This document shows, one piece after another, positions 1-8,687 of a DNA stretch of 35,380 nucleotides. The stretch's first letter is position 1; every line of letters begins with the position of its first letter. A program made the translations under genes and the position numbers. Below the pieces are notes generated by a model. That model had not been told where the DNA came from. It did no database searches and saw nothing but the letters and a program-made list of their open reading frames with translations. Source of the DNA: Flavobacterium sp. (GTDB lineage Bacteria; Bacteroidota; Bacteroidia; Flavobacteriales; Flavobacteriaceae); assembly GCF_027531905.1 (NCBI RefSeq), contig NZ_JAPZSU010000022.1, forward strand, positions 1 to 35,380. Reading direction: 5' to 3'.

Positions 1-134
1 TGAAATTCTATGGCGAAGAATAAAATATCAATGGTTAGATTTTGATGCTTATAAATCATTCGAAAACCTCAAAGAAAAATTAAATTTTGTCCTGACTAAT
101 TTTGGAACTAAATACGACATTAAATTTTAACCAT
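1..134 (+). mobile_element. Right end of an IS630-family insertion sequence (partial)
   Basis: Only the terminal part of the element is in the window. It contains the transposase C-terminus, whose stop is at 128-130. Sequence reading as sprA starts directly after the stop, so the right end of the element lies very close to it. IS630 elements insert at TA dinucleotides. The TA of the transposase stop itself cannot be the target, because the sprA frame would then contain a stop, so 135-136 or 139-140 are the likely junctions (inference). The left end and the inverted repeats are outside the window or not identifiable from one end. Confidence 0.65.
2..130 (+). CDS. IS630-family transposase, C-terminal fragment (5' end outside window)
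   Basis: The frame is open from the first base of the window to TAA at 128-130 and gives about 42 residues. The motif LWRRIKYQWL and the ending LTNFGTKYDIKF match the C-terminal tail typical of IS630-type DDE transposases of Bacteroidota and cyanobacteria (family recognition from memory). The catalytic DDE residues would lie upstream, outside the window, so activity cannot be judged. The stop is in the same frame as the sprA remnant that follows, with no spacer beyond a few bases. Confidence 0.7.
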   Translation, partial: EILWRRIKYQWLDFDAYKSFENLKEKLNFVLTNFGTKYDIKF

Positions 135-2203
135 TACTTAAACCATATGAGCCGTTCAAGAAGAAAACATTTGTGAAAAAAAGCGACTATTGGAAATGGT
201 TGCAGGATTTCAATTTCAATTTTTTACCGACTAATATCACTTTCAATAGTAGCATAATCAGACAATACAATCGTCAGCAATTTCGTCAGGTAGATGTGGT
301 TGGCATAGGACTTGATCCTTTGTATAGAAGAAATTTCGCCTTTAATTATCAATATGGCTTTAATTATAATTTGACCAAATCGTTAAAGTTAAATTATACG
401 GCTTCTTCTAATAACATTGTAAAAAGTTATTTGAATGCAGACAATACGCCTATTGATTCCTTTACCATTTGGGATAGTTATTTTGATATTGGAAATCCTA
501 ATCAACACATGCAACAACTTATCGTAAACTACGAAATTCCGTTGAATAAAATCCCAGTATTTGGTTTTGTTAAAGCTAATTTTACTTATACAGGAGATTA
601 TAGTTGGCAACGCGCTTCGAATGCTTTTGACAATATTACTATTGAAGGGGTTAATTATAATTTAGGAAATACAATTCAAAATGCGAGTTCTAAAATTTTG
701 AATGCTTCTTTTGCTATGGAAACATTCTACAAATACATTGGACTTTCCAAAAAATCACCTAGCTCTGGTGCTGCAAAACCTAAAACTGTAGCGCCAAAAC
801 CAGGAGAAAAAGTAGTAAATACAGCGGTTAAGCCATTGCAACAAAGAAGTCCATTTATGGATGGATTGATTGGGGTGTTGACAAGTGTGAAAAATATTCA
901 AGTCAATTATACTCACAATAGTGGAACTGTTTTACCAGGTTTTACGCCTAGTGTTGGTTTCTTAGGATCTTCTCGTCCTTCACTTGGATTCATTTTTGGA
1001 AGTCAGGATGATGTTCGATACGAAGCAGCCAAAAGAGGTTGGTTAACTACCTATCAGGATTTTAATCAAAATTTTACACAAGTCACCAATAAGCTTTTAA
1101 AAGCGACAGCCAATGTTGATTTGTTTCCAGATTTTAAAATTGATTTAACTGCAGACCGCGCTTATTCTAATAATTCATCTGAACAGTATAGTGTTGTGGC
1201 AGGAAATTATACGCCATTATCTCCATATAGCTATGGCATGTTTTCTATTTCTACTGTTTTGATAAAAACAGCTTTTTCAAAAAGTGATGAAACTGGTTCG
1301 GCCGCTTTTGATGATTTTAGAACCAATCGTCTTGTTGTGGCCAATCGATTAGCAACACAACGAGGAATTGATATCAATAATCCAGGTAATATTGATGCAG
1401 ACGGATTTCCTAAAGGTTTCGGAAAAAATAACCAAGCCGTTTTGTTACCTGCCTTTTTAGCAGCTTATACTGGAGGCAATGCCAATGATGTGTCTACAGG
1501 TATTTTTAGGAGTTTTCCAATTCCAAACTGGTCCATTAAATACAATGGATTTATGAGGTATACTTTTTTTAAAAATAATTTCAAAAGGGTTTCGTTGCTG
1601 CATAACTATCGAGCTTCCTATACCATCAATGATTATCGTTCTAATTTTGAATACACCAAAAAGCCAAATGGGGTAGATGCAAGCGGAAATTTTTATAACC
1701 CAACGGTCATTTCCAATGTGAATTTGGTAGAACAATTCAGTCCGTTAATTCGATTGGATTTTGAATTAAAGAACTCTTTCAAAGTACTGACTGAAATCAA
1801 GAAAGACCGGGCTTTATCAATGAGTTTTGATAACAATCTTTTGACCGAAGTAAAAGGAGTAGAGTATATTGTAGGTTTGGGATATCGATTCAAGGACGTG
1901 ATTTTTTCTTCTCGCTTGGCGGATAATCCAACGGGGATTATTAAAAGTGATATTAATATTAAAGCAGATTTATCTTATAGAAATAACCAGACAATTGTTC
2001 GCTATTTAGATTATAACAACAACCAATTAGCTGCGGGACAAAACATTTGGCAATTGCGCTTGGCGGCTGATTATGCCTTTAGTAAAAATCTAACCGCTAT
2101 TTTCTATTACGATCATTCGTTCTCCAAAGCGGTAATTTCAACTACGTTTCCACTTACTAATATTCGTTCAGGATTTACCCTTCGTTACAATTTTGGGAAT
2201 TAA
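131..2203 (+). pseudogene. sprA: sprA, C-terminal fragment disrupted by an insertion sequence
   Basis: SprA (Sov in Porphyromonas) is the very large outer-membrane beta-barrel (about 2,400 residues) that forms the T9SS translocon pore and is needed for gliding. Here only about the last 690 codons remain. The frame is open from directly after the transposase stop (131) to TAA at 2201-2203. The first natural-looking residues are LLKPYEPFKKK. A GTG at 173 is the first usable start, but nothing suggests it is the native one. The body is rich in alternating aromatic and polar beta-strands. A low-complexity Ala/Pro/Lys linker sits near residues 192-226 counted from the GTG. There is no signal peptide. 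The fragment has no internal stops or frameshifts, which suggests recent insertion. The following gcvH, vanZ-like, deoC and remB genes support the identity. The N-terminal two thirds may lie beyond the element or elsewhere. Confidence 0.8.
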
Positions 2204-2242
2204 TTTGGACTTATTCTATGTGAAAATTCAATACAAGATAGT

Positions 2243-2250
2243 TATATTTG
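2243..2250 (+). promoter_or_regulatory. Probable -7 promoter element for gcvH
   Basis: TATATTTG fits the Bacteroidota -7 consensus TAnnTTTG exactly and lies 35 nt before the gcvH start. No TTG is seen at the usual distance upstream. With sprA broken, this site could give gcvH its own transcription. Confidence 0.5.
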
Positions 2251-2284
2251 CTTTTTATTATCAATAACACAACATTTATATATT

Positions 2285-2665
2285 ATGAGCGTACCATCAA
2301 ATTTAAAGTACACCAAAGATCACGAGTGGATTAGTATCGAAGGCGATATTGCAACGGTAGGAATTACTCATTTTGCACAAAAAGAGTTAGGAGACATTGT
2401 TTATGTAGAAGTAGAAACTTTAGACCAAACTTTAGATAAAGATGCCGTTTTTGGAACTGTTGAAGCAGTAAAAACAGTATCTGATTTATTTTTACCACTT
2501 ACTGGTGAAATCATTGCTTTCAATGATGATTTAGAAAGTGCTCCAGAAACAGTAAATTCTGATCCATACGGAGCAGGTTGGATGATTAAAGTGAAAATTG
2601 CAAATCCAGCTGAAATCGAAGAATTACTTTCTGATGCTGCTTACAAAGAATTAATTGGTGCCTAA
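2285..2665 (+). CDS. gcvH: Glycine cleavage system H protein
   Basis: Lipoylated carrier of the glycine cleavage system. It shuttles the aminomethyl group from the P protein to the T protein and is reoxidised by the L protein, in the cytoplasm. The 126-residue length is normal for the family. The lipoyl site is Lys63 in VEAVKTVSD, the Bacteroidota form of the ES-VK motif. The N-terminal KYTKDHEW and the C-terminal [10 protein letters not shown] blocks are also diagnostic. The ATG at 2285 has a good -7 element upstream. The stop overlaps the start of the next gene, so the two are probably cotranslated. The gcvP and gcvT partners are not in the window. Confidence 0.97.
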   Translation: MSVPSNLKYTKDHEWISIEGDIATVGITHFAQKELGDIVYVEVETLDQTLDKDAVFGTVEAVKTVSDLFLPLTGEIIAFNDDLESAPETVNSDPYGAGWMIKVKIANPAEIEELLSDAAYKELIGA

Positions 2666-3041
2666 ACATTTCTTTTTAGTTGTTGCACTGGTGTGGACTT
2701 CTTTGATGTGCTACGTCTGTTTAATGAAATCGTCAGATGTTCCTTCCATTAAAATAGTTGGAATTGACAAAATAGTACACATTCTATTGCATTTATTCTT
2801 CACTTTTTTTTGGGGAATCACTTTGGTTAAAAGTGGCAGATGGAGTAGTTTTTCAAAAGTGATGTGTTTTTCATTTTTGCTTTCCCTTGTCTTCGGATTG
2901 TTAATCGAATTCATTCAAGGCTATTATACTACTTCGCGAAGTGCAGATATTACAGATGTTTTGGCTAATATATTTGGTTCACTATTTGCAATTGCTCTTT
3001 TGTATCAATTTAAAGAGAAAAAGGAAATACAACAAAAATAG
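2658..3041 (+). CDS. VanZ-like family membrane protein
   Basis: Small integral membrane protein of about 127 residues with four predicted helices. It carries the VanZ-like pattern (PF04892): an acidic/His-rich helix near DKIVHILLH, then [11 protein letters not shown] and [14 protein letters not shown]. VanZ itself gives low-level teicoplanin resistance, but the function of chromosomal homologues in Bacteroidota is unknown. The start is GTG at 2658, or TTG at 2655. Both overlap the gcvH stop by 8-11 nt. The first helix begins before the first ATG, so an ATG start would remove it. It ends just before a strong terminator. Confidence 0.82.
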   Translation: MPKHFFLVVALVWTSLMCYVCLMKSSDVPSIKIVGIDKIVHILLHLFFTFFWGITLVKSGRWSSFSKVMCFSFLLSLVFGLLIEFIQGYYTTSRSADITDVLANIFGSLFAIALLYQFKEKKEIQQK

Positions 3042-3048
3042 CGATAAG

Positions 3049-3074
3049 AATCCCATTTCGATGGGATTTTTTTT
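3049..3074 (+). terminator. Rho-independent terminator after gcvH-vanZ-like
   Basis: Perfect 8-bp stem AATCCCAT / ATGGGATT (3049-3056 with 3061-3068) with a TTCG tetraloop, followed by a run of T to 3074. It begins 8 nt after the VanZ-like stop. Confidence 0.92.
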
Positions 3075-3147
3075 GTTTTAATCCTTTTGTTAGTTGCTAA
3101 ATAAAGATAAATAGGGAACTCCACCCCAGTGTTTTCAATTAATAATG

Positions 3148-3155
3148 TATTTTTG
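3148..3155 (+). promoter_or_regulatory. Probable -7 promoter element for deoC-remB
   Basis: TATTTTTG is an exact TAnnTTTG match 36 nt before the deoC start and downstream of the preceding terminator. A clear -33 TTG is not visible. Confidence 0.5.
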
Positions 3156-3191
3156 TACGACTTATTTATCAATTCCAATTCCTTGTAAAAT

Positions 3192-3935
3192 ATGGATATT
3201 AGAACTTATCTTGATTCGACTTATTTAAAAAGCAATCAGCAAGCCAATGTAACTGAAGCAGAAAATATATCAGTGGCAAAATCCTTTATCGAAGAGGCTA
3301 TTCGAGAGCATTTCAAACTCATTATGATTCGCCCTGATCGAGTGGCTTTGGCCAAAAAAATGATTCAAGAAGCTCACTCTAACCTATTGGTAGGAACAGT
3401 TATTGATTTTCCCAAAGGACAATCTGATCTAGCAACCAAATTGGCCGAAGCTCAACAAGCTATAAAGGATGGAGCGGATGATTTGGATTTTGTTTGTAAT
3501 TATGAGGCCTTTAAAAAAGGTGAAATTGCTTTAGTTAAAGAGGAAGTTTTAAAAGGAACACAATTGGGGTTAGCCCATAAAAAAGTAGTAAAATGGATTA
3601 TTGAAGTTGCAGCTTTGAATAATGGTCAAATAATGCAACTTTCTGCTTTGATCAAAAATGTTGTCATACAAAACTTCAAAGAAGAGCAATACGCAGCTGT
3701 TTTTGTAAAATCATCTACAGGATTTTATGTAACACCTAATAATGAACCTAATGGAGCAACTATTGAAAGCATTAAAATAATGCTCGAAAACGCTTCGCCA
3801 TTACCTATAAAAGCTGCTGGTGGTGTTCGTAATTATGCAGATGCTCTTGAAATGATCCAGCTAGGTGTTCAGCGAATTGGTACTTCGGGAGCAAAAGCCA
3901 TTGTGGATGGTGTAAATACTCAAAATGAATATTAA
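3192..3935 (+). CDS. deoC: Deoxyribose-phosphate aldolase
   Basis: Cytoplasmic class I aldolase that cleaves 2-deoxyribose 5-phosphate to glyceraldehyde 3-phosphate and acetaldehyde in deoxynucleoside catabolism. At 247 residues it has the length of the longer DeoC subgroup. The Schiff-base lysine is Lys173 in VFVKSSTGFY. The second active-site lysine is Lys207 in IKAAGGVR. The acidic residue of the triad is in DDLDFVCNY (Asp99). It starts with ATG after a -7 element and is followed 14 nt later by remB, so the two are probably one transcript despite unrelated functions. Confidence 0.95.
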   Translation: MDIRTYLDSTYLKSNQQANVTEAENISVAKSFIEEAIREHFKLIMIRPDRVALAKKMIQEAHSNLLVGTVIDFPKGQSDLATKLAEAQQAIKDGADDLDFVCNYEAFKKGEIALVKEEVLKGTQLGLAHKKVVKWIIEVAALNNGQIMQLSALIKNVVIQNFKEEQYAAVFVKSSTGFYVTPNNEPNGATIESIKIMLENASPLPIKAAGGVRNYADALEMIQLGVQRIGTSGAKAIVDGVNTQNEY

Positions 3936-3949
3936 CTATTTGTAAAATT

Positions 3950-6055
3950 ATGTACAAACTTTACAGTGCGCTGTTCTTTTTTCTTGGATTAAACTGGTGT
4001 TGTGGACAAAACCTAAATGTTTCGGTTTTTAATGAAGTGGAACGTTTTCCTGTTTTTGAAACTTGTCAAAATCTTGAGACCAAACAAGTTGAAATGTGTT
4101 TTTATAATCAAGTGCAAGATTTTGTTTTTGCTAATTTCAAAGTGCCACAAAATGATGCTTTCAAAGGAAATATAAAAGTCCTTTTTGAAGTTACCGCAGA
4201 GGGGAAATTTAAAGTATTATACGTTGATGCAGTGTCAGAATCACTTAGTAACGAGGCAAAAAGGGTTTTTTCGAGTATGCCCAAAGTGAGTCCTGCCACG
4301 TATAATGGGAAGCCAACTTATTCTAAATATACAATTGCAATTACCATTCCTTTAAAATCAAAAGAACAGTTCGAGGCGGAAGCACTTGCCAAAGCAGAGA
4401 TTCTCAATGTTAAAAATCCAAAACTAACGGAATTAGATAGTATTGTTTATAAAAAATACCGCAATCCAGAATACGAAAGTCATTTAAATGTGCCTTTTTC
4501 GCACAGTCTTTATGCGCAATTTGATGCCAAAATGAATCAAGTGGGAAGTAACAATCATACCGCTTCCAAGCCGTATACTTATGCTGAAGTAGCTAAGTAT
4601 TATAATATGAAGGAAGTTAATGAGCAGTTGAAAAAGAAAGCTTCTGGTTGGTGGGCGAGAAAATTATGGAATGAAAACACTGTTGAGATTCAAGGCGAAG
4701 ACTATTGGTTTACCTTAAATCCAATTTTTGATTTGCAATTAGGGAAAGCTTCTCAAACCGAAAATTCGTACACTTATGTAAATACTCGTGCACTCAATTT
4801 TAGAGGAGGATTGGGGAAACAATTGAATTTTACGACCACAGTTTTTGAAAGTCAAGGGCGTTTTGCAGATTATTATAATCAGTATGCGGAATCCATTAAG
4901 CCTTCGGGAGGAAATCCTGCTATAATTCCTGGAATTGGAATTGCCAAAAGATTCAAAGATGATGCCTATGATTTTCCTTTGGCGGAAGCCAACATTACTT
5001 TTACTCCCAATAGATTTATAGATTTACAATTGGGTTATGGCAGGAATTTTATTGGAGATGGGTATCGATCTTTGTTAGAAAGTGATGGTGCTAGTCCTTA
5101 TCCTTATTTCAAAATCAATACTAATTTTTGGAAAATTAAATACACCAATACCTATATGTGGCTGAAAGATGTGCGTCCAGAAGTGACCGTAGATCGAACG
5201 TATGCTACCAAATTTATGGCCAATCATTATTTGAGCTGGAATGTTTCGAATCGTTTGAATTTAGGTTTTTTTGAATCGGTAGTTTGGACAAAAGACAATA
5301 ACCGTGGCTTTGATATGAGTTTTGTGAATCCTATTATTTTTTACCGTGCGGTAGAGTTTGGGTCTTCCTCTAGAAGTGGAAATGCTTTGTTGGGTCTTAC
5401 ATTTAAGTACAAATGGGATGCTTCAATTAATGCCTACGGACAATTTTTGATAGATGAATTTTCATTGGGCGACATAAAAGGAGGCGATAATAGTTGGAAA
5501 AACAAATTCGGATATCAATTCGGTTTGAAGTATTATAATGCTTTCAAAGTGAACAATCTTTTATTGCAGTTAGAATACAATCACGTGCGTCCTTATGTGT
5601 ATTCGCACAGTAATCCTATTACGAATTATGCGCATAACAATCAAAGTTTGGGACACCAATGGGGAGGAAATTTCAGTGAATTAATTGCTATTGCTCGTTA
5701 TAATAAAGGAAGGCTTTTTGCCGATGCTAAAGTAACTGTAGGAACACGTGGTCTAGATTTTAATACTACTGAAGATAGTTTTAATTACGGGGGTAATATT
5801 TACAAAGACTACGATGAAAAACGTCCTTTCGATACAGGAGTAAAAGTAGGACAAGGGAACAAGACTAAAGTATTTATAGCAGACATTCAAGGTGGTTATT
5901 TGGTCAATCCTGCCACTAATTTGAAGCTTTTTGCTAGTTATATTTATAGAAACTTCGATCCTTCTCAAAATACAGTTGCCACTTTTACCCAAAGTACTAA
6001 TTGGTTTACTTTGGGAGTTAGATCCGATATTTTTAATTTTTATTTTGATTATTAG
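3950..6055 (+). CDS. remB: Gliding motility protein RemB
   Basis: Predicted outer-membrane protein of 701 residues. The first 19 residues are a signal peptide ending in CCGQ. Residues about 30-135 resemble the TonB C-terminal fold (FKVPQNDAFKGNIKVLFEV, then a Pro/Tyr-rich stretch ending IAITIPL). The rest is a long beta-barrel-like region rich in aromatic residues, ending FNFYFDY. RemB was found in F. johnsoniae as a protein contributing to gliding, coded a few genes from sprA, and the same order is seen here. The barrel also recalls capsule-assembly Wzi-type proteins. The call rests mainly on synteny and overall architecture; biochemical function is unknown. If SprA is lost, RemB may no longer serve motility in this strain. 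Confidence 0.8.
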   Translation: MYKLYSALFFFLGLNWCCGQNLNVSVFNEVERFPVFETCQNLETKQVEMCFYNQVQDFVFANFKVPQNDAFKGNIKVLFEVTAEGKFKVLYVDAVSESLSNEAKRVFSSMPKVSPATYNGKPTYSKYTIAITIPLKSKEQFEAEALAKAEILNVKNPKLTELDSIVYKKYRNPEYESHLNVPFSHSLYAQFDAKMNQVGSNNHTASKPYTYAEVAKYYNMKEVNEQLKKKASGWWARKLWNENTVEIQGEDYWFTLNPIFDLQLGKASQTENSYTYVNTRALNFRGGLGKQLNFTTTVFESQGRFADYYNQYAESIKPSGGNPAIIPGIGIAKRFKDDAYDFPLAEANITFTPNRFIDLQLGYGRNFIGDGYRSLLESDGASPYPYFKINTNFWKIKYTNTYMWLKDVRPEVTVDRTYATKFMANHYLSWNVSNRLNLGFFESVVWTKDNNRGFDMSFVNPIIFYRAVEFGSSSRSGNALLGLTFKYKWDASINAYGQFLIDEFSLGDIKGGDNSWKNKFGYQFGLKYYNAFKVNNLLLQLEYNHVRPYVYSHSNPITNYAHNNQSLGHQWGGNFSELIAIARYNKGRLFADAKVTVGTRGLDFNTTEDSFNYGGNIYKDYDEKRPFDTGVKVGQGNKTKVFIADIQGGYLVNPATNLKLFASYIYRNFDPSQNTVATFTQSTNWFTLGVRSDIFNFYFDY

Positions 6056-6095
6056 TAGGTCTATTTTAATAGCAACTTTTTTTATGAGTTGTTTT

Positions 6096-6126
6096 TTGTC
6101 AAATCCCTTTTGATAACCTACTTTTG
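6096..6126 (+). promoter_or_regulatory. Strong Bacteroidota-type promoter for ctaB
   Basis: TTG at 6096-6098, a 20-nt spacer, then TACTTTTG at 6119-6126, which is an exact TAnnTTTG match. The predicted start of transcription leaves a leader of roughly 30 nt before the TTG start codon at 6165. This helps confirm that unusual start. Confidence 0.75.
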
Positions 6127-6164
6127 CAAAAGTTTTTATAAAAATAACACTAGTTTTAATCGTT

Positions 6165-7058
6165 TTGACAAATACAGTTTCCCTCAAATCCATTTATTTA
6201 GATTTTAAAGCCATCACTAAAGCAGGTCTTGCTATTAGTGTTGTTTTTTCTTCCATTGCTGGTTTTGTTTTGGGAGTTGATCATTTCGAAGCAAGCACTT
6301 GGTGGATATTGCTAAAATTAGCTATAGGCGGGTATTGCATGGTTGGTGCTTCAAATGCGTACAATCAGGTTATAGAAAAGGATCTAGATGCTTTAATGGA
6401 TCGAACTAAGGATCGTCCAGTCGCTTCAGGAAGGATGCAACCAAGAGTAGCTCTAGCTGTGGCGACATTGTTAACTATTTTGGGATTAGTATTGTTGTAT
6501 AGTATTAATCCAAAGTCGGCCATGTTTGGTGCGATTTCGATTTTTTTATATACTAGTGTTTATACGCCATTAAAAACAATGACTTCGTTGTCTGTTTTTG
6601 TTGGGGCATTTCCAGGAGCCATACCGTTCATGTTAGGATGGGTTGCTGCTACGGGAGAATTTGGAATAGAGGCAGGTACCTTGTTTTTGATTCAGTTTTT
6701 TTGGCAATTTCCTCATTTTTGGGCTATAGGTTGGTTCTTGTATGAAGATTATGAAAAAGCAGGTTTTTTTATGTTGCCGACAGGAAAAAAAGATAATGGA
6801 ACGGCTTTGCAGATTATATTATACACCGTTTGGTTAATAATCGCGTCGCTTTTGCCAATGTTTGGCTATACGGGTTCTCTATTTTTAACACCTGTTGCGG
6901 CTATTTTAGTGTTTTTATTGGGATTATGGATGTTGTTTTATGCGGTAAAAGTTTATCAATTAAGAACAGCTAAGTCTGCAAGAACCTTGATGTTGGTGAG
7001 TGTTTCGTATATCACTTTGTTACAATTAATATATATAGTAGATAAATTTTTAAGATAG
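6165..7058 (+). CDS. ctaB: Heme O synthase (protoheme IX farnesyltransferase)
   Basis: UbiA-family membrane prenyltransferase that adds farnesyl to heme b, giving heme O for heme-copper oxidases. It has 297 residues and about eight or nine membrane helices. The first prenyl-diphosphate binding motif is NQVIEKDLDALMDRTKDRP near residues 67-85. In the usual N-x3-D-x3-D pattern the middle Asp is Glu71, a conservative change. The second conserved segment is YTPLKTMTSLSVFVGAFPGA. The start is TTG at 6165; no in-frame ATG exists between the promoter and the first membrane helix. It heads the oxidase cluster, with the next gene 1 nt after its stop. The name cyoE is an equivalent symbol. Confidence 0.93.
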   Translation: MTNTVSLKSIYLDFKAITKAGLAISVVFSSIAGFVLGVDHFEASTWWILLKLAIGGYCMVGASNAYNQVIEKDLDALMDRTKDRPVASGRMQPRVALAVATLLTILGLVLLYSINPKSAMFGAISIFLYTSVYTPLKTMTSLSVFVGAFPGAIPFMLGWVAATGEFGIEAGTLFLIQFFWQFPHFWAIGWFLYEDYEKAGFFMLPTGKKDNGTALQIILYTVWLIIASLLPMFGYTGSLFLTPVAAILVFLLGLWMLFYAVKVYQLRTAKSARTLMLVSVSYITLLQLIYIVDKFLR

Positions 7059-7059
7059 T

Positions 7060-7647
7060 ATGGATATGACAATGACTAAAGACGAGCATCAATCCAGAAC
7101 GGCAAGATCCTATAAGTTGATTTTGTTGTTTGCAATGGTAAGCATGACCATGATGTTTGCAGGATTAACAAGTGCCTTTGTGGTAAGTAAATCAAGAGTA
7201 GATTGGTTAAAAGATTTTCAATTGCCTTCGGCTTTTTTACTTAGTACTTTTGCTATTTTGGTGAGTAGTATTACCTTTCATTTGGCTAAAAAAGCAATAC
7301 AACGTGACAATCACAAGGCTACTACACAATGGTTGTTGGTTACTTTAGCTTTAGGGATTGCATTTGTAGTATTGCAATTTGTAGGTTTTGGTCAAATTGT
7401 TGCCCAAGGTTATTTTTTTACAGGACCTGCTAGTTCGATTACTACTACATTCCTTTATATTGTAACCGTTATGCACTTGTTGCACTTAGCTGGAGGCTTG
7501 ATTTCTTTGCTAATTATTATTTATAATCATTTTAAACAAAAATACAGCGCAACTCAATCTCTTGGAATTGAACTTGGTGTAATGTATTGGCATTTTCTTG
7601 ATTTATTGTGGGTTTATTTATTTTTGTTTTTATATTTCTTTAAATAA
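7060..7647 (+). CDS. Cytochrome c oxidase subunit III-like protein (short form)
   Basis: Heme-copper oxidase subunit III family protein of 195 residues with five predicted helices. Typical motifs are MHLLHLAGG in helix 4 and the C-terminal GVMYWHFLDLLWVYLF, which matches the family ending YWHFVDxVW. It is an integral inner-membrane protein of an aa3/cbaA-type oxidase; subunit III stabilises subunit I and proton uptake. It follows ctaB after 1 nt and is followed by a second, longer subunit III, so the cluster encodes two distinct subunit III chains. The ATG at 7060 is preferred because it is directly adjacent to the ctaB stop. Confidence 0.9.
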   Translation: MDMTMTKDEHQSRTARSYKLILLFAMVSMTMMFAGLTSAFVVSKSRVDWLKDFQLPSAFLLSTFAILVSSITFHLAKKAIQRDNHKATTQWLLVTLALGIAFVVLQFVGFGQIVAQGYFFTGPASSITTTFLYIVTVMHLLHLAGGLISLLIIIYNHFKQKYSATQSLGIELGVMYWHFLDLLWVYLFLFLYFFK

Positions 7648-7657
7648 GAAAAAAATG

Positions 7658-7665
7658 TAAATTTG
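7658..7665 (+). promoter_or_regulatory. Possible internal promoter before long subunit III
   Basis: TAAATTTG is an exact TAnnTTTG match in the 42-nt gap between the two subunit III genes, 24 nt before the next ATG. A matching TTG at the right distance is not evident. Confidence 0.4.
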
Positions 7666-7689
7666 GGAACTTTTTAACGAATTAATTTT

Positions 7690-8667
7690 ATGGGAGCGAC
7701 AGTTACTACTGCAAACAACGACGAAAAGACATGGGGTGGCGGAAATGAGCCAATGGGAGCGAGTTATGGTAAATTAATGATGTGGTTTTTTATCGTATCA
7801 GATGCCTTGACTTTCTCAGGTTTTCTTGCAGCTTATGGATTTTCTAGATTTAAATTTATTGAAACTTGGCCTTTAGCCGACGAAGTGTTTACTCACTTTC
7901 CATTTTTACACGGTGTATCAGCTCCGATGTATTATGTAGCCTTAATGACATTTATCTTGATTTTCTCTTCTGTAACAATGGTATTGGCTGTTGATGCAGG
8001 ACATCAAATGAAGAAAGATAAAGTGGCACTTTATATGTTTTTGACCATTATCGGAGGTTTAGTTTTCGTGGGTTCTCAAGCTTGGGAGTGGAAAAACTTT
8101 ATTAAAGGAGAATATGGTGCAGTAGAAACAACAGGAGGTAGTTTACTTCAGTTTGTGGATAAAGACGGAAAACGTGTTGCTTTGGCTGATTTTGCTAAAA
8201 CTTTACCAGAAGAGCGTGAGCAATTGACTCGTAACAAAGCCAAATGGTTTATGAGTGAGCCAGCTTTACCATCTTATTCTGTGGCAGAAATTCAAGCAGG
8301 TTTCAAAGCTAATCCTGATATATTGGTTAGAACAGAAACTATCACAAAAGACAAAAAGAAATTAGTGCTTTCAAGAGCGGAGTCAGAAGCTAGATTAGCG
8401 GATGCAAAATTGGTTATTGAAGGTGCGAACTTAACGCATAACGAATACGGAAGTAAATTATTTGCTGACTTCTTTTTCTTTATTACAGGTTTTCACGGAT
8501 TTCACGTATTTTCAGGAGTTGTAATCAATATCATTATCTTCTTTAATGTATTGTTAGGAACTTACGAAAAGCGTAGAAGCTATGAAATGGTAGAGAAAGT
8601 TGGTTTATACTGGCACTTTGTAGATTTAGTTTGGGTATTTGTATTTACCGTATTTTATCTTGTTTAA
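7690..8667 (+). CDS. Cytochrome c oxidase subunit III with large soluble insertion
   Basis: Subunit III of a heme-copper oxidase, 325 residues. Helices lie at about 28-50, 78-100, 112-132, 256-285 and 302-325, and the C-terminus GLYWHFVDLVWVFVF is diagnostic. Between helices 3 and 4 (about 140-250) there is a hydrophilic stretch of some 110 residues rich in Lys, Glu and Ala. It is absent from the short paralogue just upstream and from classical subunit III, where this loop is short. GFHGFHVFSGV near 267-277 is the conserved histidine helix. The insertion probably faces one side of the membrane and may bind a partner in the respiratory supercomplex (inference). Confidence 0.92.
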   Translation: MGATVTTANNDEKTWGGGNEPMGASYGKLMMWFFIVSDALTFSGFLAAYGFSRFKFIETWPLADEVFTHFPFLHGVSAPMYYVALMTFILIFSSVTMVLAVDAGHQMKKDKVALYMFLTIIGGLVFVGSQAWEWKNFIKGEYGAVETTGGSLLQFVDKDGKRVALADFAKTLPEEREQLTRNKAKWFMSEPALPSYSVAEIQAGFKANPDILVRTETITKDKKKLVLSRAESEARLADAKLVIEGANLTHNEYGSKLFADFFFFITGFHGFHVFSGVVINIIIFFNVLLGTYEKRRSYEMVEKVGLYWHFVDLVWVFVFTVFYLV

Positions 8668-8687
8668 TTTTAAAGGAACTTATTATT

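Noticed and set aside
173..2203. Treating the sprA remnant as a complete 676-residue gene from GTG
   Set aside because: There is no signal peptide, the reading frame extends upstream to the transposase stop, and the content matches only the C-terminal part of SprA.
5753..6193. 146-codon minus-strand ORF over the remB end and ctaB promoter
   Set aside because: It lies antisense to remB, covers a strong promoter and has no family features.
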